Positions 33,394 to 44,671 of a DNA stretch of 64,000 nucleotides are shown piece by piece. Source of the stretch: Pseudoclavibacter sp. AY1H1. GTDB taxonomy: Bacteria > Actinomycetota > Actinomycetes > Actinomycetales > Microbacteriaceae. Within the stretch, counting starts at the first letter, position 1, and each line of letters opens with the position of its first letter. Location: NCBI RefSeq assembly GCF_002931055.1, contig NZ_PSXX01000012.1:62001-126000 (forward strand). The letters run 5' to 3'. A program made the position numbers and the translations under genes. The notes beneath the pieces were generated by a model that saw only the letters and a list, made by a program, of their open reading frames with translations, did no database searches and was not told where the DNA came from.

Positions 33394-35007
33394 TCAGGCG
33401 ACGTCGGTACCTGAATCGGCGATGGTGATCTCGAGCTCGGCTGGAGCATCCGTTTTCGTGCCGAACACGACGGTCCCCGTGGCGACCTTGTCGATGAAGA
33501 ACCGGTCGTGGCTGACGACGATGACGGCGCCGGGGAAGTGCACGAGCGCGCGCTCCATGACCTGCGTGCTCGGCAGGTCGAGGTGGTTCGTCGGCTCGTC
33601 GAGCACCAGCACGGATGCGCCCGACAGCAGGCACTGCGCCATCGCGACTCGCGCCCGCTGGCCACCCGAGAGGGTGCCGATGCGGGACTTCAGCTCGGCC
33701 TCGCTGAAGCGGAACATGCTGAGGAACCGGGCGACGGACTTCTTCGTCGCCCGCAGCGCGATGCTGTCCGGCATGGCGTTCACCGAGTGCGACACCGTGT
33801 CGGACTCGTCGAGCTCCGCGAGCACCTGGTTGTACGAGACGACCTTCACGCCGTTCGGCCAGTCGACCCGGCCGACGTCGCCGGACTCCTCGCCCGTGAG
33901 GACGCGCAGGAGCGTCGACTTGCCGCTGCCGTTGGGCCCGATGACGGCGATGCGGTCGCCGCGGTGCACCTCGAAGGTCACGTCGTCGAAGAGGGTCCGG
34001 TCGCCGTAGCTCTTGCCGAGGCCCGAGACGCGGGCGAGCACATCCTTGACGTGCAGCGAGCCGTAGATCTCGGTCACGATCTCGTCGACGGGCCGCGGCG
34101 CTCGCTTCTTCTTGATGCTCGAGAGGCGCTTGCCGAGTCCCTTGCCGCCAGCCTTCGCTGCTTCGCGGCGGTCGGAGATGCCCTCCGCCTCGAAGGCGAG
34201 CAGCTCGGCCTCGTGGACGAACTGCGCCTGCAGGGTCTTGAGCCGGAACTGCTTCTGGATGACGTACTCGCCGAAGTCGCCCGGGTATTCGTGCAGGTGC
34301 AGGTTCTCGACCTCGAGGATGCGCGTGACCACCGCGTCCAGGAACGTGCGGTCGTGCGACACGATGATCGCGGCGCCGCGGAACGAGCGGAACCAGGTCT
34401 CGAGCCACTCGACGCCTGCGACGTCGAGGAAGTTGGTGGGCTCGTCGAGGAGCAGCACGTCGGGCTGCTCGAGCAGGAGCTTGGCGAGCGCCGCGCGGTT
34501 GCGCCAGCCGCCGGAGAGCTTCTCGATGGGGCTCGTGCGGTGTGCCTCGTTGAAGCCGAGCTTCGTGAGGGCGGTGTCGATGTGGCGCTTGTAGTCCCAG
34601 CCGTCCGCGCGGTCCATCTCCTCGAAGAGCTCGGATTGGCGCAGGATGAGGCGGTCGAGCGTATCGGCGTCTGGCTCGGCGGCGATGGCGGCGTCGATCT
34701 CGGCGAGCTCCGCCTCCATGTCGTGCACGTGCGAGAAGAGCGTCTCCAGCGTCTCGAGGATCGTCGACGAGCCGTCCAGCTCGGAGAACTGCGAGAAGTA
34801 GCCGATGCGCACGCCGTCATCGATCGAGACGGTGCCCGTGTCGGGCGAGACCTGCTCGAGGATGAGCTTCAGCAGCGTCGACTTCCCTGAGCCGTTCTGC
34901 CCGATGAGCCCGACTCGATCCCCCCGGTCGAGGGTGAGGAAGATCTCCTTGAGCACGGGGGAGGGGCCGAAGCCGACCTCGACGTCGTTGAGGCGGATGA
35001 GACTCAT
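33394..35007 (-). CDS. ABC-F family ATPase
   Basis: 537 aa soluble protein with two ATPase domains and no membrane helices. Walker [10 protein letters not shown] and GPNGSGKST. Signatures: LSGGW (domain 1) and LSGGQ (domain 2). Walker [12 protein letters not shown] and [12 protein letters not shown] charged linker lies between them (about 235-310). ABC-F proteins act on the ribosome, in translation control or antibiotic protection; the subgroup cannot be fixed here. I chose ATG 35007 because the protein then starts [13 protein letters not shown], as in the family, with GGAAGG upstream. It is divergent from lepA (109-bp gap, nothing else seen). Confidence 0.93.
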   Translation of the reverse strand: MSLIRLNDVEVGFGPSPVLKEIFLTLDRGDRVGLIGQNGSGKSTLLKLILEQVSPDTGTVSIDDGVRIGYFSQFSELDGSSTILETLETLFSHVHDMEAELAEIDAAIAAEPDADTLDRLILRQSELFEEMDRADGWDYKRHIDTALTKLGFNEAHRTSPIEKLSGGWRNRAALAKLLLEQPDVLLLDEPTNFLDVAGVEWLETWFRSFRGAAIIVSHDRTFLDAVVTRILEVENLHLHEYPGDFGEYVIQKQFRLKTLQAQFVHEAELLAFEAEGISDRREAAKAGGKGLGKRLSSIKKKRAPRPVDEIVTEIYGSLHVKDVLARVSGLGKSYGDRTLFDDVTFEVHRGDRIAVIGPNGSGKSTLLRVLTGEESGDVGRVDWPNGVKVVSYNQVLAELDESDTVSHSVNAMPDSIALRATKKSVARFLSMFRFSEAELKSRIGTLSGGQRARVAMAQCLLSGASVLVLDEPTNHLDLPSTQVMERALVHFPGAVIVVSHDRFFIDKVATGTVVFGTKTDAPAELEITIADSGTDVA

Positions 35008-35116
35008 GCGGTGGTGCCTTCCTGGGCCGTTCTCTGGCGGTGCGCACGCTGGCTGCGCGCTCAAGCGCCGGGCGATGAGCGCTGGGTGCGCGGCTCATGG
35101 GAGAATAGGCGACACC

Positions 35117-36961
35117 ATGTCACCACGCGCCTCCACTCCGCTCGAGCCGGCTCAGACCGACCCCGCCCGGATCCGCAATTTCTGCATCATCGCCCACATC
35201 GACCACGGCAAGTCCACCCTGGCTGACAGGATGCTTCAGCTCACGGGCTCCGTCGACGACCGCGCCATGCGTGCACAGTACCTCGACCGCATGGACATCG
35301 AGCGGGAGCGCGGCATCACGATCAAGAGCCAGGCGGTCCGCATGCCGTGGGCCGTCGAGGGCGACACGTTCGCGCTCAACATGATCGACACGCCCGGCCA
35401 CGTCGACTTCTCCTACGAGGTCTCGCGCTCGCTCGCGGCCTGCGAAGGAGCCATCCTGCTGGTGGATGCGGCGCAGGGCATCGAGGCCCAGACGCTCGCG
35501 AACCTGTACCTGGCGATGGAGAACGACCTCGAGATCATCCCGGTCCTGAACAAGATCGACCTGCCTGCCGCCGACCCTGATCGCTTCGCGGCGGAGATCG
35601 CGAACCTCATCGGCGGCGACCCCGACGACGTGCTGCGCGTGAGCGGCAAGACCGGCATGGGAGTCGAGGAGCTGCTCGACCGTGTCGTCGAGCGCATCCC
35701 AGCGCCGGTCGGTGTGGCGGATGCCCCCGCTCGCGCGATGATCTTCGACTCGGTCTACGACGCCTACCGCGGCGTCGTCACGTACGTTCGCGTCGTCGAC
35801 GGCGAGCTCAAGGCGCGCGACAAGATCAAGATGATGTCGACCGGTTCCACGCACGAGATGCTCGAGATCGGCGTCTCGTCGCCAGAGCCCACCGTGGCCA
35901 AGGGCCTCGGCGTCGGGGAGGTCGGCTACCTCATCACGGGCGTGAAGGACGTGCGTCTCTCGAAGGTGGGCGACACCGTGACGGGCAGCACGCGTCCATC
36001 CGACGACCCGCTTCCCGGCTACACGGAGCCGAAGCCGATGGTCTTCTCCGGCCTGTACCCGATCGACGCGGGCGACTACCCCGAGCTCCGCGAGGCGCTG
36101 GACAAGCTCAAGCTCTCGGATGCGGCGCTCAACTACGAGCCCGAGACATCGGTGGCGCTCGGCTTCGGGTTCCGCGTCGGATTCCTCGGCCTCCTCCACC
36201 TGGAGATCGTCACCGAGCGCCTCATGCGCGAGTTCGATCTCGACCTCATCACGACCGCACCCTCGGTCGTCTACGAGGTCAAGACGGAGGACAAGCAGCT
36301 CCACACCGTCACGAACCCCAGCGAGTACCCCGAGGGCAAGATCCTCGAGGTTCGCGAGCCGATGATGCGCGCCGCGATCCTCGCTCCGAAGGACTACGTG
36401 GGCAAGATCATGGAGCTGTGCGAGGGCAAGCGCGGAGCGCTCATCAGCATGGACTACCTCAGCGAGGAGCGCGTCGAGCTGCGCTACTCGATGCCGCTCG
36501 GCGAGATCGTTTTCGACTTCTTCGACCAGCTCAAGAGCCGGACGCAGGGGTACGCGTCCCTCGACTACGAGCCGATGGGCGACCAGGTCGCCGACCTCGT
36601 GAAGGTCGACATCCTGCTGCAGGGCGAGCGCGTGGACGCGTTCAGTGCCGTCATCCACAAGGACAAGGCGTACGCCTACGGGCTGCTGATGACCGAGCGC
36701 CTCCGCAAGCTCATCCCGCGCCAGCAGTTCGAGGTGCCCATCCAGGCCGCCATCGGCGCCCGCATCATCGCCCGCGAGACGATCCGCGCCATCCGCAAGG
36801 ACGTGCTCGCGAAGTGCTACGGCGGCGACATCTCCCGCAAGCGCAAGCTCCTGGAGAAGCAGAAGGCCGGCAAGAAGCGCATGAAGATGGTCGGACGCGT
36901 GGAAGTGCCGCAGGAAGCCTTCATCGCGGCGCTCAGCGGCGATGTAGAGAAGAAGAAATAG
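35117..36961 (+). CDS. lepA: Elongation factor 4 (LepA) GTPase
   Basis: 614 aa. G1 AHIDHGKST at 26-34, G3 DTPGHVD, G4 NKIDLP, and the LepA-specific C-terminal domain ending in [19 protein letters not shown]. It acts on stalled or mis-translocated ribosomes. A short N-terminal extension ([20 protein letters not shown]) is seen, as in other actinobacteria. ATG 35117 is the only start consistent with family length. Confidence 0.97.
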   Translation: MSPRASTPLEPAQTDPARIRNFCIIAHIDHGKSTLADRMLQLTGSVDDRAMRAQYLDRMDIERERGITIKSQAVRMPWAVEGDTFALNMIDTPGHVDFSYEVSRSLAACEGAILLVDAAQGIEAQTLANLYLAMENDLEIIPVLNKIDLPAADPDRFAAEIANLIGGDPDDVLRVSGKTGMGVEELLDRVVERIPAPVGVADAPARAMIFDSVYDAYRGVVTYVRVVDGELKARDKIKMMSTGSTHEMLEIGVSSPEPTVAKGLGVGEVGYLITGVKDVRLSKVGDTVTGSTRPSDDPLPGYTEPKPMVFSGLYPIDAGDYPELREALDKLKLSDAALNYEPETSVALGFGFRVGFLGLLHLEIVTERLMREFDLDLITTAPSVVYEVKTEDKQLHTVTNPSEYPEGKILEVREPMMRAAILAPKDYVGKIMELCEGKRGALISMDYLSEERVELRYSMPLGEIVFDFFDQLKSRTQGYASLDYEPMGDQVADLVKVDILLQGERVDAFSAVIHKDKAYAYGLLMTERLRKLIPRQQFEVPIQAAIGARIIARETIRAIRKDVLAKCYGGDISRKRKLLEKQKAGKKRMKMVGRVEVPQEAFIAALSGDVEKKK

Positions 36962-37013
36962 CAAGCTCGACACCAAGACCCAGTCTTTACCTAGTGGAAG
37001 TAGCCTGAGAGAC

Positions 37014-37991
37014 GTGATGGAACAGGACAACCCTTTCGGCCAGGTGCTCGTTGCACTCGTGACTCCGATGACGCACGACGGCGAAGTCGATTGGGCGGGA
37101 GTCGAGAAGCACATCGACGACGTCATCTCGGCCGGCGCTGACGGCATCGTCGTCACCGGCACGACCGGTGAGACGTCGACGCTCACGGACGCCGAGAAGC
37201 TCAAGCTCGTCGTCGTGGGCAAAGAGGTCTCGGCCGGGCGCGCGAAGATCATCACGGGTGGACCGTCGAACGAGACGGCACACGCCATCCAGCTCGCGAA
37301 GCAGTCGGCGGATGCCGGCGCCGACGGCGTCATGGCCGTCACGCCGTACTACAACAAGCCGACGCAGGCTGGGGTGCTCACGCACTTCCGCATGATCGCG
37401 GACGCGACCGACCTGCCGCTCATCCTCTACGACATCCCGGGCCGCACGGGCATCCCGATCACCTACGAGACGATCCTGCGCCTCGCCAAGCACCCGAACA
37501 TCATCGCGGTGAAGGACGCGAAGGGCGACCTCGCGCAGGTGTCCCGCGTGCTCAACCAGACCGAGCTGCTCTACTTCTCGGGAGACGACGCCAACACGCT
37601 CCCGCTGCTCTCGATCGGCGCGACGGGCCTCATCGGCGTGACCGCGAACATCGCGTCGCAGCCGTACCGCATGATGGTCGACGCCGTCAACGCGGGCGAC
37701 CTGCGCACCGCGACGGACGCGCACCAGCGCCTCGAGCCGCTCGTGCGAGCCACCATGACCCACGTTCCGGGAACCGTGGCGACCAAGTACATCCTGCACG
37801 GCCTCGGCCGCATCCAGTCCCCCCGCGTCCGGTTGCCGCTCGTCGGCCCGGAGGAGTGGGAAGCCGCCCTCATCGAGGATGAGCTCGACCTGGTTCGCGA
37901 CGTCGAAGGCGCGAGCTTCACGAACTTCCGGCCTGACCGCAACGCGGCCGCGGGTGGTGCGCTCCCGCGCATCCCAGGCACAACCCGCTGA
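37014..37991 (+). CDS. dapA: 4-hydroxy-tetrahydrodipicolinate synthase
   Basis: 325 aa class I aldolase of lysine/diaminopimelate synthesis, condensing pyruvate with aspartate semialdehyde. The Schiff-base Lys is residue 167 in IIAVKDAKGDL; TGTTGETSTL and ILYDIPGRTGI supply the other active-site residues. GTG 37014 has TAGCCT 7 nt upstream (37001-37006), so it is probably leaderless; an ATG follows directly and could also serve. The next gene is RNase J, 48 bp away, a common actinobacterial pairing. Confidence 0.95.
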   Translation: MMEQDNPFGQVLVALVTPMTHDGEVDWAGVEKHIDDVISAGADGIVVTGTTGETSTLTDAEKLKLVVVGKEVSAGRAKIITGGPSNETAHAIQLAKQSADAGADGVMAVTPYYNKPTQAGVLTHFRMIADATDLPLILYDIPGRTGIPITYETILRLAKHPNIIAVKDAKGDLAQVSRVLNQTELLYFSGDDANTLPLLSIGATGLIGVTANIASQPYRMMVDAVNAGDLRTATDAHQRLEPLVRATMTHVPGTVATKYILHGLGRIQSPRVRLPLVGPEEWEAALIEDELDLVRDVEGASFTNFRPDRNAAAGGALPRIPGTTR

Positions 37992-38039
37992 TTCGACCCT
38001 CACCTCACCAGCGGCAACGCTGACTTCCTGAAGGCTCAT

Positions 38040-39713
38040 ATGACAAAGACCGAACACCTTCCCAAGCTCGCACCAGGCTCGATGCGGATCATCCCGCTCG
38101 GCGGACTGGGCGAGGTCGGCCGCAACATGGCGACGTTCGAGATCGACGGCAAGATCCTCATCGTCGACTGCGGCGTGCTCTTCCCAGAAGAGACGCAGCC
38201 CGGCGTGGACCTGATCCTGCCCGACTTCGACTCGATCCGCGCTCGTCTGGACGACGTCGTCGGCATCGTGCTGACGCACGGACACGAGGACCACATCGGA
38301 GCGGTGCCGTACATCCTCCGCCTCAAGCCGGACATCCCGCTGATCGGCTCCACGCTGACGCTCGCCCTCGTCGAGGCGAAGCTCAAGGAGCACCGCATCA
38401 AGCCGTACACGCTCACGGTCGCCGAAGGGCAGATCGAGGAGATGGGGCCCTTCACGCTCGAGTTCGTGGCCGTCAACCACTCCATCCCGGATGCGCTCGC
38501 CGTGCACATCACGACGGACGCCGGCACGGTGCTCCACACGGGCGACTTCAAGATGGACCAGCTGCCGCTCGACGGTCGCCTCACGGACCTCCGCGCCTTC
38601 GCTCGCCTCGGCGAGGAGGGAATCGACCTCTTCATGGCCGACTCCACCAACGCCGAGGTCCCGGGCTTCACGCCGACCGAGCGCAACATCGGCCCGGTCA
38701 TCGAGGACGTCATCTCGCGGACCAAGGGCAAGGTCGTCGTCGCGAGCTTCTCGAGCCACGTGCACCGCGTGCAGCAGGTCATCGACGCCGCCGCGGCCAA
38801 CGGTCGTCGCGTCGCGCTCATGGGCCGCTCCATGGTGCGCAACATGGGCATCGCGTCCGAGCTCGGCTACCTCAACGTGCCGCAGGGCGTGCTCATCGAC
38901 CACAAGAAGGCGCTCAATCTGCCCGACGACCAGATCGTCTTCATGTCGACGGGGTCGCAGGGCGAGCCCATGGCCGTCCTCAGCCGCATCGCGTCCAAGA
39001 CGCACGCCATCGAGGTGGGGGAGGACGACACCGTCATCCTCGCCTCGAGCCTCATCCCGGGCAACGAGAACTCGGTGTTCCGCGTCATCAACGCACTCAT
39101 CAAGCTCGGCGCGAACGTGGTGCACAAGGCGAACGCGAACGTGCACGTGTCCGGTCACGCGGCGGCAGGCGAGCTGCTCTACTGCTACAACATCCTGCAG
39201 CCGCGTCAGGTCATGCCCGTGCACGGCGAGATCCGACACCTCGTCGCCAACGCCGAGATCGCGAAGAAGTCCGGCATCGCGGACGAGAACGTGCTGGTCG
39301 TCGAGAACGGCGCCGTCATCGATATGCGGGACGGCATCGCGCGCCAGGTCGCGCAGCTCGACATCGGCTTCATCTACGTCGACGGATCCACGGTCGGCAC
39401 CATCACCGACGCCGATCTCAAGGACCGCCGCATCCTCGCTGAAGAGGGGTTCATCTCCATCTTCACCGTCGTCGAGGCGGCCACCGGCAACATCCTCGTC
39501 GGCCCGGAGATCCACGCGCGCGGGTTCGCGCCGGACGAGGCCGTCTTCGACGACATCATCCCGGGCATCCAGAAGGCGCTCAAGGAAGCCGTCGAGGCGG
39601 GCAACTCGAACTCCTACCAGCTCTCGCAGGTCGTGCGACGCACGATCGGCCGCTGGGTCAACACGAAGCACCGCCGTCACCCGATGATCATCCCGGTGGT
39701 CATCGAGGCCTGA
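38040..39713 (+). CDS. rnj: Ribonuclease J
   Basis: 557 aa metallo-beta-lactamase/beta-CASP nuclease that degrades and matures RNA with endo- and 5'-exonuclease activity. Zinc motif HGHEDH at 80-85; the beta-CASP motifs follow ([28 protein letters not shown]). Full length. The family commonly follows dapA in actinobacteria, as here. A hairpin lies immediately after the stop. Confidence 0.95.
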   Translation: MTKTEHLPKLAPGSMRIIPLGGLGEVGRNMATFEIDGKILIVDCGVLFPEETQPGVDLILPDFDSIRARLDDVVGIVLTHGHEDHIGAVPYILRLKPDIPLIGSTLTLALVEAKLKEHRIKPYTLTVAEGQIEEMGPFTLEFVAVNHSIPDALAVHITTDAGTVLHTGDFKMDQLPLDGRLTDLRAFARLGEEGIDLFMADSTNAEVPGFTPTERNIGPVIEDVISRTKGKVVVASFSSHVHRVQQVIDAAAANGRRVALMGRSMVRNMGIASELGYLNVPQGVLIDHKKALNLPDDQIVFMSTGSQGEPMAVLSRIASKTHAIEVGEDDTVILASSLIPGNENSVFRVINALIKLGANVVHKANANVHVSGHAAAGELLYCYNILQPRQVMPVHGEIRHLVANAEIAKKSGIADENVLVVENGAVIDMRDGIARQVAQLDIGFIYVDGSTVGTITDADLKDRRILAEEGFISIFTVVEAATGNILVGPEIHARGFAPDEAVFDDIIPGIQKALKEAVEAGNSNSYQLSQVVRRTIGRWVNTKHRRHPMIIPVVIEA

Positions 39714-39719
39714 CCTCAG

Positions 39720-39755
39720 GCCCCGGGAGTCGCCGATCTCGGCGGCTCTCGGGGC
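39720..39755 (+). terminator. Hairpin after RNase J gene
   Basis: Arms GCCCCGGGAGTCGCCG and CGGCGGCTCTCGGGGC pair at 14 of 16 positions with a 4-nt loop. There is no clear U-tract, but the position directly behind the stop codon fits a terminator. Confidence 0.7.
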
Positions 39756-39798
39756 GTCATCCTCGATCCTGTCGGTGGCCGCGGGTACCTTGGGCACC

Positions 39799-42654
39799 AT
39801 GGCCACAACTCCGTCCAACACCAAGCGAACCCCCGCGCCCAAGAAGCGGGCGAGCGCGGCAGCCGCGAAGGCGCCGGCGGAGACCGAGAAGCCGGGCATC
39901 GCGACCCGCGCCTGGATGGCCGCCGCGAACGTCGCCGGCCAGACCGCTCGGGCGCTCGGGCCCGAGACGCTCGAGAAGGACCAGCGGCGCGACGGATTCC
40001 CGTTCCTGCTCCTCCTGCTCGCGGTCATCGGCGGCGTGGTCGTCTGGTTCTTCCCCGGGAACGGCGTCGCCACGGCTCTGAACGACTACACGTTCGGCGG
40101 GTTCTTCGGCCGCGTCTCCTATGCGCTGCCCGTCGTGCTCGCGTTCTTCGCGCTCTGGCTCTTCCGGCATCCCTCCTCCGTGAGCGACAACGGGCGCATC
40201 GGCGTCGGCCTCTTCCTCGGGATCGTCTCGAGCTCCGCGATCTGCCACGTGCTCGCGGACAGCCCCGACCCCGTCAACGGCATGCCAGCGCTCGCCCTGG
40301 GCGGCGGAGTCCTCGGCTGGCTCCTCGGCGGCACTCTCGGTGTTGTCATCACCCCCATCGGTGCGGCCATCGTCGCGGGTCTCCTCATCCTGCTCTCCGT
40401 CTTCATCATCACGAAGACCCCGCCGCACAAGGTCGTCGTCAGGCTTCGCGAGCTGTGGGCCTGGATGTTCGGCATCGACGAGGAGTCCGCAGCCCACGCC
40501 CGCTCGGCGAAGGCCGGCAAGGCGGCGTCCGGCGACGACGAGAGCCTGCTCGGCGGAGAAGACCGCGGACGCTCGTCGGAGTCGGACCGCCTCCCGTGGT
40601 GGCGACGCAACGACTCCGGCCGCGAAGAGGACGTCGACTACGAGGAGCAGCCGTACGACACCGCCGTCGCCGACACCAAGAAGCACGAGCACCACCGCAT
40701 CGATCCGGAGGCGACGACGACCGTTCTGCGCGGTCTCACCTCCGAGGACCCGGACAACGCGGTGACCGGACCGCAGCCGACCGCGGTCCTCTCCGGAGTG
40801 CGGATGGACGACGCCACCGATGTCATCGACGTCGCCGAGCCCACGCTCTTCTCGGCCACAGGGATCCAGGACGACTCGACGCCGACCGATCCGGACGAGT
40901 TCGCCGATCTCTTCGGGCCACCCGCAGCCGCGGCGCCGGCCACACCGGCGCCGACAGCCGCGACGGCAGAGCCTTCGGCCTCGGCGGAAGACGGAGCCGA
41001 GCAGTGGGATTCCCGCGACGCGGGCGCCCCGGGCCAGGCATACAGCCTCCCGGTGCAGTCGATGCTCTCGCGCGGTGCGCCGGCACTCGCGCGCACCGAA
41101 GCCAATGACCTCATCGTCGAGGCGCTCAACTCGACGTTCGCGCAGTTCAAGGTCGACGCGAAGGTCACGGGCTTCTCGCGCGGCCCGACCGTCACGCGCT
41201 ACGAGGTCGAGGTGGCCCCCGGCGTCAAGGTCGAGCGCGTCACTCAGCTCTCCAACAACATCGCCTACGCGGTCAAGAGCAATCAGGTCCGCATCCTCTC
41301 GCCGATTCCCGGAAAGAGCGCCATCGGCGTGGAGATCCCGAACTCCGACCGCGAGGTGGTCTCGCTCGGAGACGTCCTGCAGTCCCCGGAATCGATCGCA
41401 GCGCGCCACCCCATGACGATCGGCGTCGGCAAGGACGTCGAGGGCGGCTTCGTGCTCGCGAACCTCGCCAAGATGCCGCACCTCCTCGTGGCGGGTGCCA
41501 CGGGGGCCGGAAAGTCGAGCTTCGTCAACTCCATGATCGTGTCGCTGCTCATGCGCGCGACCCCTGCCGAGGTGCGAATGGTCCTCGTCGACCCGAAGCG
41601 CGTCGAGCTCACGCCGTACAGCGGCGTCCCGCACCTCATCACCCCCATCATCACGAACCCCAAGAAGGCGGCGGAAGCGCTGCAGTGGGTCGTGAAGGAG
41701 ATGGAGATGCGCTACGACGACCTCGAGAGCTTCGGCTACCGCCACGTCGACGACTTCAACGCGGCCATCCGCTCGGGCGGCATCGTCCTCCCTGAGGGTT
41801 CGAAGCGGAAGCTCAAGCCGTACCCTTACCTGCTTGTCGTGGTCGACGAGCTCGCCGAACTCATGATGGTTGCCCCGCGCGACGTCGAGGACTCGATCGT
41901 CCGCATCACCCAGCTCGCGCGTGCCGCCGGAATCCACCTCGTACTCGCGACGCAGCGCCCGAGCGTCGATGTCGTCACCGGTCTCATCAAGGCCAACGTG
42001 CCGAGCCGCCTCGCGTTCGCGGTGACCAGCTCCACCGACTCGCGCGTCATCCTCGACCAGGTCGGCGCCGAGTCGCTCATCGGCCAGGGCGACGCCCTCT
42101 TCCTCCCATCGGGAGCCAACAAGGCTGCCCGCGTGCAGGGTGCCTGGGTCAACGACAAAGAGATCATGGAGATCGTGGCGCACGTCAAGCGCCAGGCGCA
42201 GCCCGAGTATCGAGCCGACGTCGCGCAGGTCGTGGAGAAGAAGGAGATCGATGCCGACATCGGCGACGATCTCGAGCTCCTGCTCGCGGCAGCCGAGCTG
42301 GTCGTGAACTCGCAGTTCGGCTCGACCTCGATGCTGCAGCGCAAGCTGCGCGTCGGATTCGCGAAGGCCGGCAGGCTCATGGACCTCATGGAATCCCGAG
42401 AGATCGTCGGTCCCTCAGAGGGGTCCAAGGCGCGAGACGTCCTCGTCACCGCCGAGGAGCTCCCCGGCGTGCTCGCGCGCATCCGCGGCCAGGACCCGGC
42501 GGCAGGTGCTCCGGCATCCAATGCGGCGTCGATGGCCGAGCAGGATGGCATGGCCGCGTCGTTCGACGCCGTCGCGGCCCAATACGATGGGCTGGAAGAA
42601 GTCGAAGCCGAAAGCGGCGACGACGACGCCTGGAGTCTGACAGGGCGCGACTAG
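39799..42654 (+). CDS. ftsK: DNA translocase FtsK/SpoIIIE
   Basis: 951 aa. A basic N-terminus, four membrane helices (about 65-230), a long acidic/Pro-Ala linker, then the RecA-like motor with Walker [10 protein letters not shown] at 566-574, Walker [15 protein letters not shown], and the C-terminal gamma winged-helix domain ([22 protein letters not shown]), which reads KOPS orientation sites. It moves chromosomes through the septum. ATG 39799 has TACCTT 7 nt upstream, so it is probably leaderless. It is followed 14 bp later by pgsA. Confidence 0.96.
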   Translation: MATTPSNTKRTPAPKKRASAAAAKAPAETEKPGIATRAWMAAANVAGQTARALGPETLEKDQRRDGFPFLLLLLAVIGGVVVWFFPGNGVATALNDYTFGGFFGRVSYALPVVLAFFALWLFRHPSSVSDNGRIGVGLFLGIVSSSAICHVLADSPDPVNGMPALALGGGVLGWLLGGTLGVVITPIGAAIVAGLLILLSVFIITKTPPHKVVVRLRELWAWMFGIDEESAAHARSAKAGKAASGDDESLLGGEDRGRSSESDRLPWWRRNDSGREEDVDYEEQPYDTAVADTKKHEHHRIDPEATTTVLRGLTSEDPDNAVTGPQPTAVLSGVRMDDATDVIDVAEPTLFSATGIQDDSTPTDPDEFADLFGPPAAAAPATPAPTAATAEPSASAEDGAEQWDSRDAGAPGQAYSLPVQSMLSRGAPALARTEANDLIVEALNSTFAQFKVDAKVTGFSRGPTVTRYEVEVAPGVKVERVTQLSNNIAYAVKSNQVRILSPIPGKSAIGVEIPNSDREVVSLGDVLQSPESIAARHPMTIGVGKDVEGGFVLANLAKMPHLLVAGATGAGKSSFVNSMIVSLLMRATPAEVRMVLVDPKRVELTPYSGVPHLITPIITNPKKAAEALQWVVKEMEMRYDDLESFGYRHVDDFNAAIRSGGIVLPEGSKRKLKPYPYLLVVVDELAELMMVAPRDVEDSIVRITQLARAAGIHLVLATQRPSVDVVTGLIKANVPSRLAFAVTSSTDSRVILDQVGAESLIGQGDALFLPSGANKAARVQGAWVNDKEIMEIVAHVKRQAQPEYRADVAQVVEKKEIDADIGDDLELLLAAAELVVNSQFGSTSMLQRKLRVGFAKAGRLMDLMESREIVGPSEGSKARDVLVTAEELPGVLARIRGQDPAAGAPASNAASMAEQDGMAASFDAVAAQYDGLEEVEAESGDDDAWSLTGRD

Positions 42655-42668
42655 CGAGAGGCACAACG

Positions 42669-43301
42669 ATGACCGGCCGAATACTCCGCGGGGGCGATGG
42701 ACCGGTGAGCAACTGGTGCGTGCCGAACCTCATCACCATCGCGCGCATCCTGCTCGTGCCGGTCTTCGTCTGGTTCCTCCTCCTCGACGAATCGAGCGAC
42801 GGCCCTTGGCGCTGGGCGGCCGCGGTGCTCTTCATCGTCGCGATCGCCACCGACAGCCTTGACGGGCACATCGCGCGCAGCAGGAACCTCATCACGGACC
42901 TCGGCAAGCTGCTCGACCCCATCGCAGACAAGGCGCTCACCGGCACGGCACTCGTCATGCTGTCGGTGCTCGGAGAGCTGCCGTGGTGGGTGACGATCAT
43001 CATCCTCGTCCGCGAGCTCGGCATCACCTTCTGGCGTCTCGCCGTCGCCAAGAAGCGCGTGCTCCCGGCCGGACGCGGCGGGAAGCTCAAGACCCTGGTC
43101 CAGGCCATCGCCATCTCGCTCGCCCTGCTCCCGCTCTGGGTCGTGTTCGGGGATTGGGTGCACTGGGTCAACGGGATCCTAATGTCCGCGGCGTTCATCC
43201 TCACGGTGTGGTCTGGTCTCGACTACCTGTGGGAGGCCTACCGGCCACAGAAGAAGAAGGCGCCCGAACTGCGGGCCGATGATGGGAGCACCCTGCGATG
43301 A
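42669..43301 (+). CDS. pgsA: CDP-diacylglycerol-glycerol-3-phosphate 3-phosphatidyltransferase
   Basis: 210 aa membrane enzyme making phosphatidylglycerophosphate. The CDP-alcohol phosphotransferase motif is complete: D62, D65-G66, A69-R70, G79, D83, D87 (DSLDGHIAR...GKLLDPIAD). A GAGAGG ribosome binding site precedes the ATG. The stop overlaps the CinA-like gene by ATGA. It supplies the lipid that an MprF-type protein would modify. Confidence 0.95.
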   Translation: MTGRILRGGDGPVSNWCVPNLITIARILLVPVFVWFLLLDESSDGPWRWAAAVLFIVAIATDSLDGHIARSRNLITDLGKLLDPIADKALTGTALVMLSVLGELPWWVTIIILVRELGITFWRLAVAKKRVLPAGRGGKLKTLVQAIAISLALLPLWVVFGDWVHWVNGILMSAAFILTVWSGLDYLWEAYRPQKKKAPELRADDGSTLR

Positions 43302-43837
43302 CCGGCGGAATCACACCAGCACTCCCACAGACGGTCGAGTTGGGGCGTGTCCTCCTCGAGGCCGGCCTCAGCATCGGCGTCGCGGAGTCCCTGACCGGCG
43401 GGGCGCTCGTCGCCGAACTCGTGAAGATCCCTGGGATCTCGGCGTCGCTGGCGGGCGGAATCGTCGCCTATCGCACAGAGCTCAAGCACTCGCTGCTCGG
43501 AGTCGACGAGGACCTGCTCGCGGAGCGGGGCCCGGTCGATCCTGACGTCGCTGCGGCGATGGCGCTCGGCGCTCGGACAGCGCTCGCAGCGGGTCGCGCC
43601 GATCGCCTCGACATCGGGCTGTCGACGACGGGGGTCGCCGGTCCGCAGGCGCAGGCCGGGCGAGCGCCCGGCATCGTCTTCGTGGGCATCTCCTCGCTCT
43701 TCGGCGATCGGGTGATCGACCTGGACTTCTCCTCGCTCGTTCGACTCGACGACCCCGAGGGCAGTCGGCAGCGCGTGCGTGGGGCGACGGTCGAGGCGGC
43801 TGTTCACAACGTGCTCGAAATGCTCGTGGAACACTGA
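43298..43837 (+). CDS. CinA C-terminal domain protein (nicotinamide-nucleotide amidase, PncC-like)
   Basis: 179 aa, only the C-terminal CinA domain, as is usual in actinobacteria: VAESLTGGALVAELVKIPG and STTGVAGPQAQAGRAPGIVFVG. The family deamidates nicotinamide mononucleotide to nicotinate mononucleotide for NAD recycling. It is translationally coupled to pgsA (ATGA). The terminator follows at 43862. Confidence 0.92.
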   Translation: MTGGITPALPQTVELGRVLLEAGLSIGVAESLTGGALVAELVKIPGISASLAGGIVAYRTELKHSLLGVDEDLLAERGPVDPDVAAAMALGARTALAAGRADRLDIGLSTTGVAGPQAQAGRAPGIVFVGISSLFGDRVIDLDFSSLVRLDDPEGSRQRVRGATVEAAVHNVLEMLVEH

Positions 43838-43861
43838 CGAGGTATCGTGGTCGGAGCCACA

Positions 43862-43892
43862 CGAAGGTTGAGTCGGATCGCCTCAACATTCG
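43862..43892 (+). terminator. pgsA-cinA terminator
   Basis: CGAAGGTTGAG and CTCAACATTCG pair at 10 of 11 positions around a 9-nt loop, followed by GCTTTCTTTC, a U-rich tail. A good intrinsic terminator. Confidence 0.75.
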
Positions 43893-43941
43893 GCTTTCTT
43901 TCAGGAATACCATCGGGGTTTGCTTGGTTGTTCTCAGCGTG

Positions 43942-43961
43942 ACGAAGTCTCCACGAAGTCT
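43942..43961 (+). promoter_or_regulatory. Direct repeat upstream of the ClgR-like gene
   Basis: ACGAAGTCT occurs at 43942-43950 and 43953-43961, 11 bp apart, about one helical turn. It lies just before a candidate -10 (TACAGT) of the regulator gene. A binding site is an inference. Confidence 0.4.
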
Positions 43962-44006
43962 CGTAAGTTACAGTTCTTGGCACACGGCAGTAAGGAGGAC
44001 CCCGCT

Positions 44007-44318
44007 ATGGTCCTAGCGCGTCAAGAGATCGGTGAAGTCCTGCGCGATGTGCGCCTGCGCAAGGGGCACACGCTCCGGCAGGTCGCGGGTCGCGCCTCGG
44101 TTGCACTCGGGTACCTGAGTGAGGTCGAGCGCGGGCAGAAGGAAGCCTCGAGCGAGATCCTCGCTTCGGTGGCCGAAGCCCTCGAGACCCCCCTCTCAAC
44201 CATCTACCGCGAAGTGGGCGACCGTCTGGCCGTTCATGAGCGCTTTGAGACGAGCATCCCGGACACGGTTCCGGACGACCTGCTGCTCGGCATGCGCAAG
44301 CCGCTCGTCACTCGTTAG
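44007..44318 (+). CDS. clgR: ClgR-like XRE-family transcriptional regulator
   Basis: 103 aa. Helix-turn-helix at about 22-45 (TLRQVAGRASVALGYLSEVERGQKE), matching ClgR/PopR, which activate clp protease and stress genes in actinobacteria. The C-terminus (DDLLLGMRKPLVTR) is typical of ClgR, whose level is set by Clp proteolysis. ATG 44007 has a strong TAAGGAGG upstream; a frame open from 43920 is not protein-like. Its position between cinA and recA is conserved. Confidence 0.9.
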   Translation: MVLARQEIGEVLRDVRLRKGHTLRQVAGRASVALGYLSEVERGQKEASSEILASVAEALETPLSTIYREVGDRLAVHERFETSIPDTVPDDLLLGMRKPLVTR

Positions 44319-44390
44319 CGGGACGGCTTCGAAGGTACGTCCAACGGCGTCGCAGCATCTGCTGCGGCGCCGTCGGCGTACGCTTGGGGG

Positions 44391-44621
44391 ATGCGCAAGA
44401 GCGAGTTCGACAGGGCCGTGGTCGATGAGTTCGGCGAGGCCTACGGGCGCTCGCTGATGAGAGACCTCGTGTTGGGGGCCCTCGGCGATCGCACCGCGAA
44501 GCAGGCCCTCGACGATGGCGTCGAGCCGCGTGCGATCTGGCTCGCGCTCTGCATCGACACCGGTGTTCCCGAGGGTAGGCGCCACGGAGTCGGCACGATA
44601 GATCCCGACCGTCGAGGCTGA
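44391..44621 (+). CDS. DUF3046 protein
   Basis: 76 aa. Matches DUF3046: FDRAVVDEFGEAYGRSLMRDLVLGALGDRT, then AKQALDDGVEPRAIWLALC. Function unknown; the family is almost always next to recA in actinobacteria, as here. TACGCT lies 6 nt before the ATG, so it is probably leaderless. Confidence 0.92.
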   Translation: MRKSEFDRAVVDEFGEAYGRSLMRDLVLGALGDRTAKQALDDGVEPRAIWLALCIDTGVPEGRRHGVGTIDPDRRG

Positions 44622-44640
44622 TCTCCGGCCCGCGCGACTC

Positions 44641-44658
44641 CGTGTCGGATCCGACACG
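44641..44658. promoter_or_regulatory. Perfect 18-bp palindrome upstream of recA
   Basis: CGTGTCGGATCCGACACG is fully self-complementary and lies 14 bp before the SOS-box-like site. It could be an operator or the end signal of the DUF3046 gene; there is no loop or U-tract, so an operator is slightly preferred. Confidence 0.5.
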
Positions 44659-44671
44659 CCTGCGGAATGTT

